Below, in pieces: positions 38,331-46,469 of a stretch of DNA of 64,000 nt. The translations under genes were made by a program, and so were the position numbers. This DNA comes from Bradyrhizobiaceae bacterium PARB1 (lineage in GTDB: Bacteria > Pseudomonadota > Alphaproteobacteria > Rhizobiales > Xanthobacteraceae): contig NKIY01000006.1 in assembly GCA_002256345.1 (NCBI GenBank), positions 310,001-374,000 of the forward strand, written 5' to 3'. Below the pieces are notes generated by a model that worked only from the letters and a program-made list of their open reading frames with translations, was not told where the DNA came from and ran no database searches. Numbering within the stretch: the stretch's first letter is position 1; each line of letters opens with the position of its first letter.

Positions 38331-39094
38331 GCGATCTGAGCATTCGCCAGTTGTCCAAATCCTTCGGCGGCGTTCGTGCGGTCAACGACGTGTCGTTCGA
38401 AATCAAGCGAGGCGAGTTTCTCGCACTGATCGGGCCGAACGGCGCCGGCAAATCCACCTGCTTCAACATGATCAACGGCCAGTTGCCGCCGGACACCGGC
38501 GAGATCTGGTTCGAAGGCAACAAGCTCAATGGCAGGAAGCCGCGTGATATCTGGCGGCTCGGCATCGGTCGTACATTCCAGGTTGCGGCGACGTTCAATT
38601 CGATGACCGTGGTCGAGAACGTGCAGATGGCGCTGCTCTCACATGCAAACCAGATCTATCGGCTGTGGCAGCCTGCGCGCACGTTGCATCGCGACCGCGC
38701 GCTGGAGTTGCTGGCCCAGGTCGGCATGCAGGATGCCGCCGATCGGCCGAGCCGCGAACTGGCTTACGGCGACGTCAAGCGCGTCGAGCTCGCCATTGCG
38801 CTGGCCAACGATCCGCGCCTGCTTCTGATGGACGAGCCGACTGCAGGAATGGCGCCGAAGGAGCGCAACGATCTCATCGCGCTGGTAAAGCGGCTGGTCA
38901 TTGAACGCGGCATCTCGGTGCTGTTCACCGAACATTCGATGGATGTTGTATTCGCCTTTGCCGATCGCATCATCGTGCTGGCGCGCGGGCGATTGATCGC
39001 CGATGGCGATGCGAGGTCGATCCGCGACAATCCGCAGGTGCAGGAAGTCTATTTCGGTACCGGCAAGACCTTCAAGGCGGAGGTGAGGGCATGA
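38327..39094 (+). CDS. ABC transporter ATPase, LivG type
   Basis: 255 residues. Walker A GPNGAGKSTCFNMINGQ, Q-loop GRTFQVAATFNSMTVVENV, Walker B LLLMDEPTAGMAPKERNDL and the switch TEHSMDVVFAFADRI. In place of the usual LSGG the signature reads ELAYGDVKRVELAIAL, as in many LivG proteins (SYGxxR). Overlaps of ATGA on both sides couple it to the permease and to LivF. Confidence 0.92.
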   Translation: MSDLSIRQLSKSFGGVRAVNDVSFEIKRGEFLALIGPNGAGKSTCFNMINGQLPPDTGEIWFEGNKLNGRKPRDIWRLGIGRTFQVAATFNSMTVVENVQMALLSHANQIYRLWQPARTLHRDRALELLAQVGMQDAADRPSRELAYGDVKRVELAIALANDPRLLLMDEPTAGMAPKERNDLIALVKRLVIERGISVLFTEHSMDVVFAFADRIIVLARGRLIADGDARSIRDNPQVQEVYFGTGKTFKAEVRA

Positions 39095-39819
39095 GCGCGC
39101 CGATGCTCACGGTAGATGGACTGCGCGCCTCCTATGGCGCCGCGCAGATCCTTTACGATATCGGGCTCGACGTCGGCCGCGGCGAAGTCGTGGCACTCAT
39201 GGGTCGCAATGGTGCCGGCAAGACCACCACCATGAAAGCGGTCATGGGTCTGATGGCGCAATCCGCCGGCAGGGTCGTGTTCGACGGGCACGACATCTCC
39301 CGCCGTCAGCCCTATGAGATCGCCCGGCTCGGCCTTGGTTTCGTCCCGGAAGATCGCCGCATTTTCTCTGACCTCACGGTGCTGGAAAATCTCGATATCG
39401 GGCGCCAGGCGCCGCGCAAATTTAGCGACGGCATCGACGCGCCTGTATGGACCGAGCAGAAGTTGCTCGCTTTGTTCCCCAATCTCGGTGAGATGCCGAA
39501 CCGGCCGGGCGGGCGCATGAGCGGCGGCGAGCAGCAGATGCTGACGGTAGCGCGGACGCTGATGGGCAATCCGCTCCTGATCCTGCTCGACGAACCGTCG
39601 GAAGGCGTTGCGCCCGTGATCGTGGAGATGATGGCCAACACGATCCTCGAACTCAAGAAGGCCGGCGTCTCCATCCTGCTGTCCGAGCAGAATGTCCATT
39701 TCGCCGAACTTGTGTCCGATCGCGCCTATGTTCTCGAAAAAGGTCAAATTCGATGGAACGGGACCATGACGGAGCTGGCCGGGAACGTCGATATCCAGCG
39801 TGCCTATCTGACTGTCTAG
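39091..39819 (+). CDS. ABC transporter ATPase, LivF type
   Basis: 242 residues. Walker A MGRNGAGKTTTMKAVMGL, Q-loop LGFVPEDRRIFSDLTVLENL, signature MSGGEQQMLTVARTLMGNP, Walker B LLILLDEPSEGVAPV and LLSEQNVHFAELVSDRAYVLEKG. It completes the LivK-HM-G-F importer and is followed after about 70 bases by the MarR gene on the same strand. Confidence 0.93.
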   Translation: MSAPMLTVDGLRASYGAAQILYDIGLDVGRGEVVALMGRNGAGKTTTMKAVMGLMAQSAGRVVFDGHDISRRQPYEIARLGLGFVPEDRRIFSDLTVLENLDIGRQAPRKFSDGIDAPVWTEQKLLALFPNLGEMPNRPGGRMSGGEQQMLTVARTLMGNPLLILLDEPSEGVAPVIVEMMANTILELKKAGVSILLSEQNVHFAELVSDRAYVLEKGQIRWNGTMTELAGNVDIQRAYLTV

Positions 39820-39890
39820 CGATCAAAACTTCATCTGTTCCTGTCAGCGTGGATCGTTCATAACTGACGTCAGACAACGGAAACGTGGTG

Positions 39891-40349
39891 ATGCAGAAGT
39901 CGGGCAAAGTGAAATCGCAGGCCGGCGCCGAGGCGCCCGCCGGCTATGAGCTCGATGTACAGGTTGGCTTTTTGCTCCGCGTCGCCATGCAGCGCCACAC
40001 CTCGATCTTCATGTCCCATATGATCGAGGAATTGACGCAGACCCAATTCGCCGTCATGGCCAAATTGCATGAGGTTGGGCCGTCTTCTCAAAATCACCTC
40101 GGGCGTTTGGTCTATCTGGATGCCGCCACCATCAAGGGGGTTGTGGATCGCCTCGGACTACGCGGTTTCGTCAGCGCGGGCGCCGATCCCAATGATCGCC
40201 GCCGCCGCGCGGTGTCGTTGACGGAAAAGGGCAGCAGCGTGATCGAAGTTGCGATCCGCGTGGCGACTGATGTCACCGTCAAGACGCTTCGACCGCTGAC
40301 GACTGACGAGCAGCGAACACTCACGCGGCTCCTGAAGAAGATTACGTAG
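39891..40349 (+). CDS. MarR family regulator of the second accessory block
   Basis: 152 residues from the ATG at 39891; two GTG codons just before it are possible starts and no strong ribosome site is visible. The winged helix reads QTQFAVMAKLHEVGPSSQNHLGRLVYLDAATIKGVVDRLGLRGFV followed by the wing DPNDRRRRAVSLTEKG, flanked by dimer helices. It is the only regulator gene in the 29.6-46.3 kb block and so the best candidate reader of the TTTG-N4-CAAA motif. Upstream is another palindrome, CTGACGTCAG (39864-39873). Its end overlaps the convergent Mo-hydroxylase gene by eight bases. Confidence 0.86.
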   Translation: MQKSGKVKSQAGAEAPAGYELDVQVGFLLRVAMQRHTSIFMSHMIEELTQTQFAVMAKLHEVGPSSQNHLGRLVYLDAATIKGVVDRLGLRGFVSAGADPNDRRRRAVSLTEKGSSVIEVAIRVATDVTVKTLRPLTTDEQRTLTRLLKKIT

Positions 40350-42636
40350 CGTTGATCAGCGCCTTGACCTGCTGCGGCGATACCGGCAGCCGCGTGATCG
40401 CTCCGGGCTGACCGAGCGCGTCGTCGATAGCTGCGGCGATGGCTGCACCGACCGCATTTGCGCCGCCTTCGCCTGCGCCTTTCAGCCCCATCGGATTGAG
40501 CGGGCTTGGCGCATCCTCGGTGATGATGACCTCCACATGCGGCACCTCGCGTGCGGTTGGCATCAGATAGTCCGCGAATGTCACCGCCAGCGGTTCACCG
40601 CGGTCGTCATAGCTGAATTCCTCAAACAGCGCACCGCCGAGGCCTTGTGCGACGCCGCCGACGATCTGGCCGTCCACCAGCATAGGGTTGATCGCCTTGC
40701 CGATGTCGTAAGCCACCAGATAGCGCTCCACGTTAATTCCTCCGGTATCGGGAGCGATCGAGACAACGGCGATGTGAACCCCGTAAGGATAGGTCATGTG
40801 CTTCGACTCGAACGAGGCCTCGGCAACGAGGCCTGGCGCGTGGTCGCCGGCTTCGAGTGCCTTGGCGATTTCGGCCAGCGACATCGACGGCCCGACGCTG
40901 CCATCGATGCGCACGATCTCACCCTCGACGATATCGAGTTGATCGACGGGCAATTGCATCAATTCCGCCGCCGTCGCGAGCGCCAGATCGCGCAGCTTCA
41001 GCGCGGCGAGGCGGGTGGCTTCGCCGGTCATGACGGTGACGCGCGAGGCGAACGCGCCCAGACCGCGACCGATGCGATCGGTCTGGCCGTGGATGACGCT
41101 GACGCGGTCATAGCCCACACCGAGTTTTTCAGCGCAGACCTGCGCGATCACGGTCTCGACGCCCTGGCCGACCGAGGCGGCGCCGGTGACGACTTCCACA
41201 TGGCCGCTGGTTTCGACGGTGATCCTGACATCGTCGAATGGTCCGAGGCCGCTTTTCTCGACGAACATGCCAATGCCGGCGCCGACCAGTTCGCCGGCCT
41301 TGCGCCGCTCGGCGATCTGCGCGCGCAAATCCGTCCAGCCGATCCCGCCCAGTGTCTTGTCGAGCAGCTTTGCATAGTCGCCGGAGTCGAGCACGATGTC
41401 GGTACCGAGCGTCTCCAGCTCGCGCGTCACCGGCATCTCGCTGACCGGGATCAGATTGCGACGACGGACCTCGACGCCGTCAATACCGACCTTGGCGGCG
41501 ACGGCGTCGAGCAGCCGCTCGCGCACAAAGGTGCTCTCATAGCGGCCGGGTGCACGATAGGTGCCGCCGGGCGTCTTGTTGGTGAGTCGGATATGTCCAC
41601 GGGCGCGATAGGCGGGAATGCGATACGGGCCAGGCAGCATTGCTGCGGCGAGATCGGGAACGGTGGCAGCGTGCGTCCGCATATAGCCGCCCTGATCGTG
41701 AAAGAATTCGTCGTCGATGGCGAGGATGTTGCCGTGTTCGTCGATGGCGGCGCGGATGTGATGTGTCTGCTGCCGCGAATGATTGGCAGCTATCAGATGT
41801 TCGCGGCGATCCTCGATCCATTTCACGGGGCGCCTGAGGCGCATCGCGGCGAGACAGACCAGCACATCCTCGGGATACAGTTCGCCGCGAATGCCGAATC
41901 CGCCGCCGACATGGCCTTCGTAGAGATTGGTGTTCGCGGGCGTACGGCCGAACATCTTCGCGAGCTGGTCGCGATTCCAGTGCGGCACCTTGGCTGCGCC
42001 GTACATTTCCAGCATATCTGTTTCGGCGATATAGCGCCCGATCGCGCCGCGGGTTTCCATCGGTACGCCGGAATGGCGGCCGATCGACAGCGAGAGTTCG
42101 ACAGTCGCATGAGCAGTAGCGAAAGCGGCGTCGACGTCGCCATAGCTCTTATCGATCAGCGCTGTCTCGGTCGGGAGGCCGTCGCCGAATTCACCGATCT
42201 CGCCATCCGCATGCAGGATGACTGGCAGCTCCTCGATCTCGACTTCCACATGCTCGGCCGCGTCCTCGGCGAGATAAGGGTCTTCGGCGAATACTACGGC
42301 GACGGGATCGCCGACATAACGCACTTTGTCTTTGGCCAGAATGGTCTGCCGATAGGCGGCGAGCTGTTCGAGCCGGGTCAGGCGGAAGTCAATCGGTGGA
42401 ACATCCGCGACATCCTTGAAACTCCAGGCTGCGATGACGCCGGGCAGAGCGAGAGCCGGCGCGAGATTGACCGACACGATACGGCCATGCGCATAGGTCG
42501 AACGCACCACGCGCATATGGAGCTGGTTCGGGAAATTGACGTCAGCAGCGAACTTGCCTTCCCCGCGCAGCAGCGGTCCGTCTTCCTTGCGGAGAACGGA
42601 TTTGCCAACCAGCATGGGTTTGGCAGGCGCGCTCAC
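40342..42636 (-). CDS. Molybdenum hydroxylase large subunit (second of two in the operon)
   Basis: 764 residues from a GTG at 42636 overlapping the small-subunit stop by GTGA. A xanthine-oxidase-family molybdopterin subunit with GGGFGIRGELYPEDVL, TPGGTYRAPGRYEST, TGAASVGQGVETVIAQVCAEKLG and the C-terminal GAGEGGANAVGAA with the active-site Glu. The loop that in true CO dehydrogenase is AYRCSFR here is TYRAPGR with no Cys, so it is not a CO dehydrogenase. The enzyme should hydroxylate an organic ring or aldehyde. Last gene of the M-L1-S-L2 operon. Confidence 0.9.
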   Translation of the reverse strand: MSAPAKPMLVGKSVLRKEDGPLLRGEGKFAADVNFPNQLHMRVVRSTYAHGRIVSVNLAPALALPGVIAAWSFKDVADVPPIDFRLTRLEQLAAYRQTILAKDKVRYVGDPVAVVFAEDPYLAEDAAEHVEVEIEELPVILHADGEIGEFGDGLPTETALIDKSYGDVDAAFATAHATVELSLSIGRHSGVPMETRGAIGRYIAETDMLEMYGAAKVPHWNRDQLAKMFGRTPANTNLYEGHVGGGFGIRGELYPEDVLVCLAAMRLRRPVKWIEDRREHLIAANHSRQQTHHIRAAIDEHGNILAIDDEFFHDQGGYMRTHAATVPDLAAAMLPGPYRIPAYRARGHIRLTNKTPGGTYRAPGRYESTFVRERLLDAVAAKVGIDGVEVRRRNLIPVSEMPVTRELETLGTDIVLDSGDYAKLLDKTLGGIGWTDLRAQIAERRKAGELVGAGIGMFVEKSGLGPFDDVRITVETSGHVEVVTGAASVGQGVETVIAQVCAEKLGVGYDRVSVIHGQTDRIGRGLGAFASRVTVMTGEATRLAALKLRDLALATAAELMQLPVDQLDIVEGEIVRIDGSVGPSMSLAEIAKALEAGDHAPGLVAEASFESKHMTYPYGVHIAVVSIAPDTGGINVERYLVAYDIGKAINPMLVDGQIVGGVAQGLGGALFEEFSYDDRGEPLAVTFADYLMPTAREVPHVEVIITEDAPSPLNPMGLKGAGEGGANAVGAAIAAAIDDALGQPGAITRLPVSPQQVKALINAT

Positions 42637-43112
42637 GACCGGCGCATCTCGACGGCTGCGGCGCGCACCGCCTTGATGATGTTCTGATAGCCAGTGCAGC
42701 GGCACAGATTCGACGACAACACGTCGATGAGATCGTGATCGGAAATATCCGGCTCACGCTCCAGCACGCCCACGGCCAGCATCAAAAAGCCCGGCGTACA
42801 GAAGCCGCATTGCAGGCCGTGGTTTTCCATGAAGGCGCGCTGCATCACATGCATCTCGTCGCCTTTGGCGAGACCTTCCACGGTGCGGATCTGTTGGTGG
42901 CCTGCCTGCTGGGCGAACATCAGACAGGAGCGCACCGGCTCGCCATTCACAAGCACCGTACAGGCGCCACAGACACCATGTTCACAACCGATATGCGTGC
43001 CGGTCTGTCCACATTCCTCGCGAATGGCGTCGGCTAGCGTGCGTCGCGCTTCGACGCGGATCGCATATGCTTTGCCGTTGATGATGAGGGTGATGTCGCT
43101 CTTGTCGGTCAT
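42633..43112 (-). CDS. Molybdenum hydroxylase 2Fe-2S subunit (CoxS type)
   Basis: 159 residues. The ferredoxin-like cluster is at CEHGVCGACTVLVNGEPVRSCL; the second cluster is at CGFCTPGFLM and NLCRCTGYQNI. Standard length and no leader, so cytoplasmic. It carries electrons from the molybdenum subunit to FAD and lies between two large-subunit genes, overlapping each by four bases, so one small subunit probably serves both. Confidence 0.93.
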   Translation of the reverse strand: MTDKSDITLIINGKAYAIRVEARRTLADAIREECGQTGTHIGCEHGVCGACTVLVNGEPVRSCLMFAQQAGHQQIRTVEGLAKGDEMHVMQRAFMENHGLQCGFCTPGFLMLAVGVLEREPDISDHDLIDVLSSNLCRCTGYQNIIKAVRAAAVEMRRS

Positions 43113-45460
43113 GGCAGTTTCCCGCTGTTGCGGAGCGCCGCTCGGATGCGCTGCGGTGTTGCCGGCATCTCGTCGATGGAAACATCGAACGGTTTCAGGG
43201 CATCGTTGACGGCGGAGATCACTGCCGCGGGGGCGCCGATGGCGCCGCCTTCGCCGAGGCCTTTTGCTTTCGTGATGGTGTTGCCGGTTAGCGTCTCGAT
43301 GTGATGCAACTCGATCTCCGGAATCTCATGCGCGGTCGGTGGCAGGAAATCCGCCAGCGTCGACGTCATGATGTTCCCGGTCTCGTCATAGATGATCTCT
43401 TCGAGCAGCGCATTGCCGATCCCTTGCGCGACGCCGCCATGCACCTGGCCATCGGCGATCATCGGGTTGATGAGCAGCCCGGCGTCCTCGGCGACAAGGA
43501 ATTTTTCGAGCGTGACGCTGCCGGTCTCGATATCGACCTCGACGACAGCGACGTGGCACGCATTGGAAAAGGTGCCCGAAGGGTCGTAGGTCGCATTTTC
43601 TGAAAGGCCCGGCTCGATCTCGCCTTTGAAGATATGCGCCTGATGATAGACCGCACGCGCCATCGACGCGATGGTAACCGACCGATCAGTGCCCATCACA
43701 TGCGCTCTGCCTGATTCCAGCCGGATGTCTTCGGGCGAAGCCTCCAGCAGATGGCTGGCCATCTTCAGCAGCTTGGCCCGGATCTTTTGCGCAGCGAGCA
43801 GGCTGGCGCCGCCGGACAGCACCAGCGAGCGGCTGGCAAATGTGCCCCAGCCATAGGGCGAGCGGTCCGTATCGCCGTGGATCACCTTGATGAACTGCGG
43901 ATCGATACCGATCTCGTCCGCGATGATCTGCGCGAGCGACGTCCGCAATCCCTGGCCATGCGGCGATGAGCCAATGCGCGCCTCGACGAAGCCGGATGGA
44001 TCGATCGACAGCACCACGGTCTCGAAGCCCGGCGTGATTTCCATGCCGCGCGCTGCGAAGGCCGGGCTGCCATATCCGGTGCGTTCGGAGAAGGTTGCAA
44101 AGCCGATGCCGAGATAGCGGCCTTCAGTGCGTGCTGCTTCCTGGCGCTTGCGGAAGGCGTCGAGGCCGATAGCCCTTACTGCCATTTCCATGGTCTCGCG
44201 ATAGGTGCCATCGTCGAAGACGAGGCCGGTCGCGGATGTGTATGGAAACGTATCGATCAGGTTGCGGCGGCGCAGTTCGGTCGGCTCGATGCCGAAGGTG
44301 CCGGCTGCCTTGTCCATCAGTCGTTCCAGAACGAAAGTGATCACCGGCCGCGATACGCCGCGATAAGGCGCCATCGGGCAGGTATTGGTCATCACTCCGC
44401 GCGAGCGGCAGTCATAGGCACGGACATCGTAAGGGCCAGGCAATTCGGCCAAAGCCATCAGCGGCTCGACGCCGCAGGTGGTAGGGAAGCAGGAATACGC
44501 GCCGATATTCGCGACGATATCGCCGCGCAGCGCCAGTAGTTTGCCGCTGTTATCGAAGGCGCCCTCAAGCTCCACATATTGATCGCGGCTGTGGAAGCTG
44601 GCGATCAGGTTTTCGCGGCGGTCCTCGGTCCAGGCGACCGAACCGCGCAGACGCCGGGCCAGCCACACCAGCAGCACATATTCCGGCGCCAGCGACATCT
44701 TCTGCCCGAAGCCGCCGCCGACATCGGGCGCGATTACGCGCAGCTCAGATTCGGGAATACCGAGAATGTCGCATACTGCCGTGCGCATGAGGTGCGGCAT
44801 CTGCGTCGTGCAGGTCAAAGTTACACGTTCGGTGAGGGGATCATAGATCGCATGTCCGGCGCGCGCCTCCATCGGCGTCGCGTTTTGGCGGCGTGAGCGT
44901 GCCTCAACCTTGACGATGCGATCCGCCGATCTCCACACATCCTCGAATTTCGGCGTGACGATATGGCCTTCGACGATCACATTGTGCCGCGTCCCATCAT
45001 GCACGCGCGGTGCGTCTGCGGCGAGCGCGTCCCGCGCGTCGGTCAGAGGCTGCGTCTCGGCTATTGCGACCTCGACCTGATCGGCAAAGTCCTCCGCCTG
45101 TTCCTTGCTCGACGCATAGACGGCTGCGATGCATTCACCGGTAAAGCGAACCACGCCATCGGCGAGGATCGGCTGGCCGATCGGTACATAGTTGAACTTG
45201 CTGAGCATCGGCTTGATCGGCTTTAGGCCTTTCAAATCGTTTGCCGTGACCATACCGATGCCATCGGGGGCATCGATCCGTTCGATCGTGCCCGCCGCCA
45301 GATGGCTTCGCACGAAGCGAACCCAGTGCGTGGCCGCAAGGTCGGCCGTGAAACGGCCGCGGCCGGCGACGAGGGCGGGGTCTTCGAGCCGGCGGATCGA
45401 GCGCCCAACCCATGTCGTGCCCGATCCCTTGGTGTGCTCTGTCTTTGCGTGCACGGTCAT
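43109..45460 (-). CDS. Molybdenum hydroxylase large subunit (first of two in the operon)
   Basis: 783 residues from the ATG at 45460, which overlaps the FAD-subunit stop codon; the frame runs on upstream but those residues are the FAD gene read in another phase. Marks are RSIRRLEDPALVAGRGRFTAD, VGGGFGQKMSLAPEYVLLVW, CPMAPYRGVSRPVI (no CO-type Cys), GSSPHGQGLRTSLAQIIADEIG and GEGGAIGAPAAVISAVNDAL with the active-site Glu. It resembles 'form II CoxL' proteins. It is clearly different in sequence from the second large subunit. Both look complete, so the operon may make two enzymes or a mixed one. Confidence 0.9.
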   Translation of the reverse strand: MTVHAKTEHTKGSGTTWVGRSIRRLEDPALVAGRGRFTADLAATHWVRFVRSHLAAGTIERIDAPDGIGMVTANDLKGLKPIKPMLSKFNYVPIGQPILADGVVRFTGECIAAVYASSKEQAEDFADQVEVAIAETQPLTDARDALAADAPRVHDGTRHNVIVEGHIVTPKFEDVWRSADRIVKVEARSRRQNATPMEARAGHAIYDPLTERVTLTCTTQMPHLMRTAVCDILGIPESELRVIAPDVGGGFGQKMSLAPEYVLLVWLARRLRGSVAWTEDRRENLIASFHSRDQYVELEGAFDNSGKLLALRGDIVANIGAYSCFPTTCGVEPLMALAELPGPYDVRAYDCRSRGVMTNTCPMAPYRGVSRPVITFVLERLMDKAAGTFGIEPTELRRRNLIDTFPYTSATGLVFDDGTYRETMEMAVRAIGLDAFRKRQEAARTEGRYLGIGFATFSERTGYGSPAFAARGMEITPGFETVVLSIDPSGFVEARIGSSPHGQGLRTSLAQIIADEIGIDPQFIKVIHGDTDRSPYGWGTFASRSLVLSGGASLLAAQKIRAKLLKMASHLLEASPEDIRLESGRAHVMGTDRSVTIASMARAVYHQAHIFKGEIEPGLSENATYDPSGTFSNACHVAVVEVDIETGSVTLEKFLVAEDAGLLINPMIADGQVHGGVAQGIGNALLEEIIYDETGNIMTSTLADFLPPTAHEIPEIELHHIETLTGNTITKAKGLGEGGAIGAPAAVISAVNDALKPFDVSIDEMPATPQRIRAALRNSGKLP

Positions 45461-46314
45461 TGCTGCGAATGTTCGAGCGCACGTCGTGTCACGGCGCGGA
45501 CGAGATCGCGGCGATACTCGGCGGTGGTCTGGATATCCTCCATCGGATCGACGGCCTTTGCCGCCGCTTCGCCGGCAGCGACGAACAGGTCGTGTGAGGG
45601 GGGCTGCCCATTCAGCACATGCTCCGCCTCGGCAATCCGCCGCGCGTGGTCCTCGGCACCGCCGATGCCGACGCGTGCATCGGTGATCTTGCCGTCCGCC
45701 ATTCGGTAAGTGACCAGCGCTGCCGACATTGCAAAATCGCCGGCACGGCGGCTGAATTCGTAGAAGCCGAATCTGGCGTCGTCCGGCAGCAGCGGCAGCC
45801 GCGCCTCGGCGAGGAAATCGTCCTCCTGCAGTGTTGTCGTCATGATGCCTTCGAGGAAGTCCTCGACTGGCACGATGCGCTCGCAGCGTATGCTCTTGAC
45901 CACCAACTGTGCGCCGAGCGTCGCCGAGACGAGACACCATTCCGAGGATGGATCGGCATGGGCAAGACTGCCGCAAAAGGTCCCGCGCATGCGGATCGGG
46001 TAATGCGCGATATGCTTGGCGACGTAGGCCAGCAGGTGCCCCAGCGGTCCGTCGATCACCGGCTTGTGGAAGGCACCATGGCGCACGCGCGCACCGATCG
46101 ACAGATAGTCGGCATCGACGGCGAGGCGGTCGAGCCCTTCGACCTCATTGATATCGATCAGATGCGCCGGTCGCGCCATGCGAAATGCCATGATCGGCAC
46201 AAGGCTTTGCCCACCAGCGAGAATGCGCCCGTCCTGCGGTGCATATTCGGCCAGGGCACTCACGACTTCGTCCACCGTGCGGGGAACGTGGCGAGTAAAC
46301 GGCGCCGGTTTCAT
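45457..46314 (-). CDS. Molybdenum hydroxylase FAD subunit (CoxM type)
   Basis: 285 residues from the ATG at 46314, after GGGGGTTGGTCGG; an ATG five codons further up is possible. The FAD fold shows RILAGGQSLVPIMAFRMARPAHLIDIN and YPIRMRGTFCGSLAHADPSSEW; the latter replaces the usual GTIGGS with GTFCGS, an otherwise common variant. The C-terminal CO_deh_flav_C domain is complete. There is no [4Fe-4S] insert, unlike the FAD subunit at 7655. It is the first gene of the M-L1-S-L2 operon, with a TTTG-N4-CAAA-like motif 35 bases upstream. Confidence 0.9.
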   Translation of the reverse strand: MKPAPFTRHVPRTVDEVVSALAEYAPQDGRILAGGQSLVPIMAFRMARPAHLIDINEVEGLDRLAVDADYLSIGARVRHGAFHKPVIDGPLGHLLAYVAKHIAHYPIRMRGTFCGSLAHADPSSEWCLVSATLGAQLVVKSIRCERIVPVEDFLEGIMTTTLQEDDFLAEARLPLLPDDARFGFYEFSRRAGDFAMSAALVTYRMADGKITDARVGIGGAEDHARRIAEAEHVLNGQPPSHDLFVAAGEAAAKAVDPMEDIQTTAEYRRDLVRAVTRRALEHSQQ

Positions 46315-46348
46315 CCGACCAACCCCCATAAGGAGTGTCAAAAAATCA

Positions 46349-46360
46349 CTTGTATGCTAA
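46349..46360 (-). promoter_or_regulatory. TTTG-N4-CAAA-like motif 4 before the Mo-hydroxylase operon
   Basis: CTTG-TATG-CTAA, two mismatches to the core, 35 bases before the FAD-subunit start. This is the weakest of the four sites; its value lies in position and shared spacing. Confidence 0.35.
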
Positions 46361-46469
46361 CAATCGTCCCCTTCTTGTCAATCTGCGCGGCTGCTGGAAA
46401 TCGCGGCGACGCGCGCCTGCGAATGCGGCACTGCGTAGATGCGTGCGATGCTGCGCTGCGGCAGTCAGG

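Noticed and set aside
40537-42687. Long plus-strand open frame opposite the second Mo-hydroxylase large subunit
   Set aside because: Shadow of a clear molybdopterin subunit; no motif and no ribosome site. The same applies to long frames opposite pncB (28287-29450) and the first kinase (2883-4016).
45461-45976. N-terminal extension of the first Mo-hydroxylase large subunit
   Set aside because: The added residues are Arg/Gly-rich and read through the FAD-subunit gene in another phase. The ATGA overlap at 45457-45460 gives the natural start.
40342-46314. Carbon monoxide dehydrogenase (coxMLS)
   Set aside because: Neither large subunit has the AYRCSFR loop with the Cys that binds copper in true CO dehydrogenase, and an L1-S-L2 arrangement does not match cox operons.
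29598-46360. Nicotinate degradation cluster, because pncB is adjacent to Mo-hydroxylase and transport genes
   Set aside because: PncB is a general NAD salvage gene, separated from the block by 195 bases. No hydroxynicotinate-specific monooxygenase or ring-opening enzyme was found.
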